Below, one piece after another: positions 60,905-64,000 of a stretch of 64,000 nucleotides of DNA. The first letter of the stretch is position 1; each line of letters begins with the position of its first letter. The translations under genes were made by a program, and so were the position numbers. The DNA is from Fusarium oxysporum f. sp. lycopersici 4287 (taxonomy: Eukaryota > Ascomycota > Sordariomycetes > Hypocreales > Nectriaceae). The notes below the pieces were generated by a model, which ran no database searches, was not told where the DNA came from, and was given only the letters and a program-made list of their open reading frames with translations. The DNA is taken from NCBI RefSeq assembly GCF_000149955.1, contig NC_030994.1, forward strand, positions 2,285,071 through 2,349,070. Direction: 5' to 3'.

Positions 60905-63213
60905 GATGAACTTGTTCTTTTGATATTTTTTGCTGAATTCTCAAAGTCGTTGTGATATTACGATATCATGAGATAAGTGGCCATTGGTGTTGAGACTGAC
61001 TTTTGTGGTTTCCATTTTGTTACTACGATATTCACTTGTGCAGGCTGCACCTTGGTGAACGTCTGAAAGGCAGAAAGAAGCACAGTAGAGCGAGAAACAG
61101 TCCTTCCCCGTAAACGTAAAGTTACTTACCGAAACGACGTATGAACATGGATCAAGTCTTTTGATGCATCACATCGGGATGACCGAGTCTCGGTTCGAGC
61201 CGTGTACGGATAGTGGGGGGATGAGATGAGGGAGCATCATGAATGCCTGGTCATCAAAGAACGTGGTCGTCACGTCTACCCTAAACCAAACCCTCGCTCA
61301 GTCTTATTTGCAATGCTTATGTCCAGACGATAAATGAAACAGAAGACCATGGCCATATCACATACATATCTACAAGTCACGGGAGATCTTTACTCTTCCT
61401 TAGCCAGTACAAATGTCGGGTGTAAGTGCCCCATGACATGTCTCAGTTCATCACCCTAGTCCAAATCATAGCCGTGATGACTTCACGAGAATCACTTCAT
61501 CCCAGCCAAAAAGCGGAGAGTCTTGGTCAGTGCAATCTTCAAGATCGGGCATGAAAGAGCAAGGAACAAGAAGGAAGTGGAACCAGCATTAAATTTCACT
61601 CGATCCCAGTCTCGTCAAGATGGCGCGCGCCTTTTGAATCGATTAATGAAATGGCGTTTTATAGCCCTGTCTCTTTTAAAATGTGTCTTATTTATGGCAA
61701 CTAACCAAGCACGCGACAAATGCAGATGCTTTCGTTTCGAATCACAGTAGAGAGTCTAGAAGGAGAGAGAAGCAGGTATCATCATTCAATTAAAACAATG
61801 GAACCGGGATTCAAAGTTGAAGTAAATTAAAATTGATGTCATCCGCCCACTCGGCCCCCTTTTCGCTTGGGCATGTTGGTTGATACAGTACATGATGATA
61901 GGCGCTGCCGAGCCATGGCTGGGTAAATGAGTGGAAATTTGGCGAAATAGAGACTTGATAACGAGGTCTACACCAAGAACAATAGGCTCATGATTACTAG
62001 AATGTGCTGTGATGAAGTGAATTCGTTGTTGCCAGTATCTCAAAATAGGGGTTCTCAGTTAATTACAGGCTCAGGAGCAGTCCGCATGTAATGCATTGTC
62101 TTGTCTTGTCCTCCAGTCTCAGCCTCTTATGTATTGATGATGATGATTTGGGGGCGTGCGTGTTCCACCAGATACGACCTCGTCCATCCAGGCCATCTCG
62201 GCTGTTGATTAGCCATCAAATCGATACGGAGAAGTCATATCCATTAACTAGCCATTAAACAAATAGAAACCTTCTCCTCATCTGCTCATCAAGTCTCGAA
62301 CAGGGCAAGGGGGGTCGTATCACCGCCTGTTTGCGGGGGCGTAAGGACTATCCAAGGTTATTTGATCAATGCACGGATATTGACGACACACGAGGAGAAG
62401 AAGAAGAAGAAGAAGAAGAAGAAGAAGAAGAATGTTGTGTTGCATTTATCTGACAATCTCGATGGATGGAAACTATCGTTCGAGTTTAACCTGAGCGACA
62501 TAATCATAAGCTGAAAGATATCACTGTAGCATTTGGTCTGTCATGGAGAGTTTATGAAGAGTGTCTTAGACTTTTCCTCCTGACGTACGTTTTCAACCAC
62601 GTTGTCACATCTCCAGACCAATTTATTGAGCCTCTAACCGTTTTCACACTGATCATCACCTCTTTGTTCTGAACCGTTATATCATCATCTCTTCTTTCAA
62701 TCCGCATCCGTAGGTGGAAAAAAGGTTCACTCAAAGAACCTGAACTTCCCAACCTCATGCACACCCTTTCTCGACATCACACGCCCCCCTCCCCTCTCTA
62801 TCAAATTCCCCTTGAACTACCAGAAAAAGCCGCTAATTCCAGGGGACCTTCTGCCCTAGGGACAGCTGGAGTGGATCTTGCAGTGAACCCCTCCCCCTAA
62901 CAGATGCGCTGTGCGCGTGGGCGTCGGGTCGCGTGTGGGGCAAAAGGGAGAGCCCACCTCAGGAAATGGCTAAGGTAAGGTAGCTTTAGCTCTAAAGGTA
63001 GAACCCGTCCCTTGGAAACTTCCATTAATTACGGCCACTACAAGTGCCTCTTGTCTTTAGAGCTGAGCTCCCGTCTCATTTCTCCCTCCATCATTCTCAT
63101 TCTCAACTCTTCATCTCTTTGCGCCTTCAACTGTGATACCCAATTCCATACTCCTCGACCTTTAGCTTTAATTCTCTCAGCTTCTATCATATCAACCTTC
63201 TGTAATCAGCAAT
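60905..63213. other. intergenic with GAA microsatellite
   Basis: No gene is recognised in 2.3 kb. The right part (63030-63213) is C/T-rich and leads into the coiled-coil gene. Confidence 0.5.
62395..62432. repeat. (AAG)n microsatellite
   Basis: About eleven uninterrupted AAG units. This kind of triplet run is polymorphic between strains and has no visible coding role here. Confidence 0.9.
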
Positions 63214-63873
63214 ATGACTCTCACCGATGAAGAGCTCGACCGCGACTGGCAGCCCAGTGGCCGTCGCCCTCAATCGTCCGTATCCCCCTATACTCACCTC
63301 AATTGAAGACGCCCGCCATGTCGTCTACAAAATCAATGTGATCGCGAACCAAGACCTAACACGCCTCTCTCGTATAGTACCATCGCCCGCTCTTTTAGTG
63401 CAGAGTTGATGGACATCTTCCGCATCGAGAACTCGCTCACCGATCTGGATCAGCAAGTCCACGATAAGTTGGTCTACCACTTGCTCACCGTTTCACATCA
63501 GAAACCTTGCATCTAACCGCCTTTCACCTTCAGGAAGCAAACAGTCGACAAGAACACCGAAGAACTCGCCTCTCTCGAAGCCCGCATCCGCGAAATGGAA
63601 GATCGCCTACGTCGCTCTGTAGGCGGCAGCACCCAGCAGCGCTCTCCTCTGCCACAGGTCCAGACACAGACCGCCAACCAGTCCCAGACTCAGCAGCAGC
63701 AGCCAAGCTCCCTCGATGCTCCCACGGACGACTCCAAGGCTCGCTCACGACCGGGAACGGCCCGCGCTGCTCAGCAAGCTCCCTCCTCGGGCAACATGCC
63801 CCCGACCCCGGGTGCCAGTGAAGGTGAATACTACGTCGTCACCCGCGATGACTTGCAAGACGGCCCGCGCTGA
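63214..63873 (+). CDS. coiled-coil protein, uncharacterised, multi-exon
   Basis: The start MTLTDEELDRDWQPSGRRPQ is followed by an intron whose donor I could not fix (GTCCGT at 63276 or GTATCC at 63280), ending at the acceptor TATAG at 63377. Exon 63378-63467 encodes TIARSFSAELMDIFRIENSL and DLDQQVHDK; the intron 63468-63533 (branch CTAAC) is clear; the last exon 63534-63873 encodes a heptad helix (KQTVDKNTEELASLEARIRE), a Gln/Ser/Pro-rich part and the end EYYVVTRDDLQDGPR. With the GTCCGT donor the phase fits directly; with GTATCC a 29-nt exon at about 63309-63337 (acceptor AG just after TTGA, then an internal intron with an AACAC branch) would be needed. A structural or adaptor role is likely, but the family is not recognised. 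Confidence 0.7.
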
Positions 63874-64000
63874 CGAATATTTTTGACTTTTTATAAAGAT
63901 GGAGATCATGAATAAAGCAATCTGACCTTTTTTGCTGCTCCCTTTCTCTCCATGAACCATTCAATTCTGTCGAGGGCAACTCTCACTCACCACCGCCAGT

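Noticed and set aside
61160..61215. Possible second tRNA near a GGTTCGAGCC B-box-like sequence
   Set aside because: No acceptor or anticodon stem can be paired around it.

Overview
The window is nuclear DNA of a filamentous ascomycete. Genes are spaced by 0.5-2.8 kb and carry short GT-AG introns (about 40-130 nt) with CTAAC/CTGAC-type branch sites and pyrimidine-rich 5' leaders. The gene set includes a fungal NADPH oxidase of the NoxB type, a Zn2Cys6 regulator and a fungal LrgA-LrgB fusion. The proteins look Hypocrealean (Fusarium-like), but that is a recalled impression and not a database result. Two runs of exactly 100 N (22280-22379 and 26248-26347) are scaffold gaps, so this is a draft assembly, and two genes carry clusters of extra single bases that probably reflect sequence quality.

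Layout, left to right. 2.1-4.0 kb: a proline-rich NPF-motif protein (+). 5.8 kb: a small cysteine-rich protein (+). 6.9-8.7 kb: a five-exon LrgA/LrgB membrane protein (-), divergent from a mitochondrial glutaryl-CoA dehydrogenase (10.5-11.9 kb, +). 13.4-14.3 kb: a five-exon Ubc4/5 ubiquitin-conjugating enzyme (+). 16.5-18.4 kb: NoxB (+), whose flavin/NADPH half is broken by many frame changes. 21.2-22.8 kb: a Ser/Thr-rich cell-surface protein (+) interrupted by a gap. 24.1-25.8 kb: an allantoate-permease-like MFS transporter (+). 27.0 kb: a small GPI-anchored-type protein (+). 28.7-29.9 kb: a conserved-looking disordered protein (+). 31.1-33.5 kb: an AT-hook plus Zn2Cys6 regulator (-) whose zinc cluster is assembled through a 10-nt microexon, followed by about 7.5 kb without a recognisable gene. 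41.0-45.6 kb: one or two large uncharacterised proteins (-) separated by an in-frame TAG. 46.7-48.7 kb: a mitochondrial P-loop ATPase (+). 49.4-52.7 kb: a Reb1-like Myb factor (+). 53.3-54.6 kb: APC10/Doc1 (-). 55.1-55.4 kb: a small basic ORF (-). 57.3-59.0 kb: an aquaporin with a long N-terminal extension (+). 59.7-59.9 kb: a small membrane protein (-). 60.8 kb: tRNA-Thr(AGT). 63.2-63.9 kb: a coiled-coil protein (+).

The genes do not form one pathway or a secondary-metabolite cluster. They are mostly core or housekeeping functions: ubiquitin transfer and APC/C, lysine/tryptophan catabolism, rDNA-type Myb control, mitochondria, transport and ROS signalling. The most unusual points are the zinc-cluster microexon, the perfect palindrome around a TGACTCA core just before the NoxB start, the single in-frame TAG between two continuous coding stretches, and the Asn-Gln pair where the mitochondrial ATPase should have a Walker B acid. 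I did not find a clearly new biological system.
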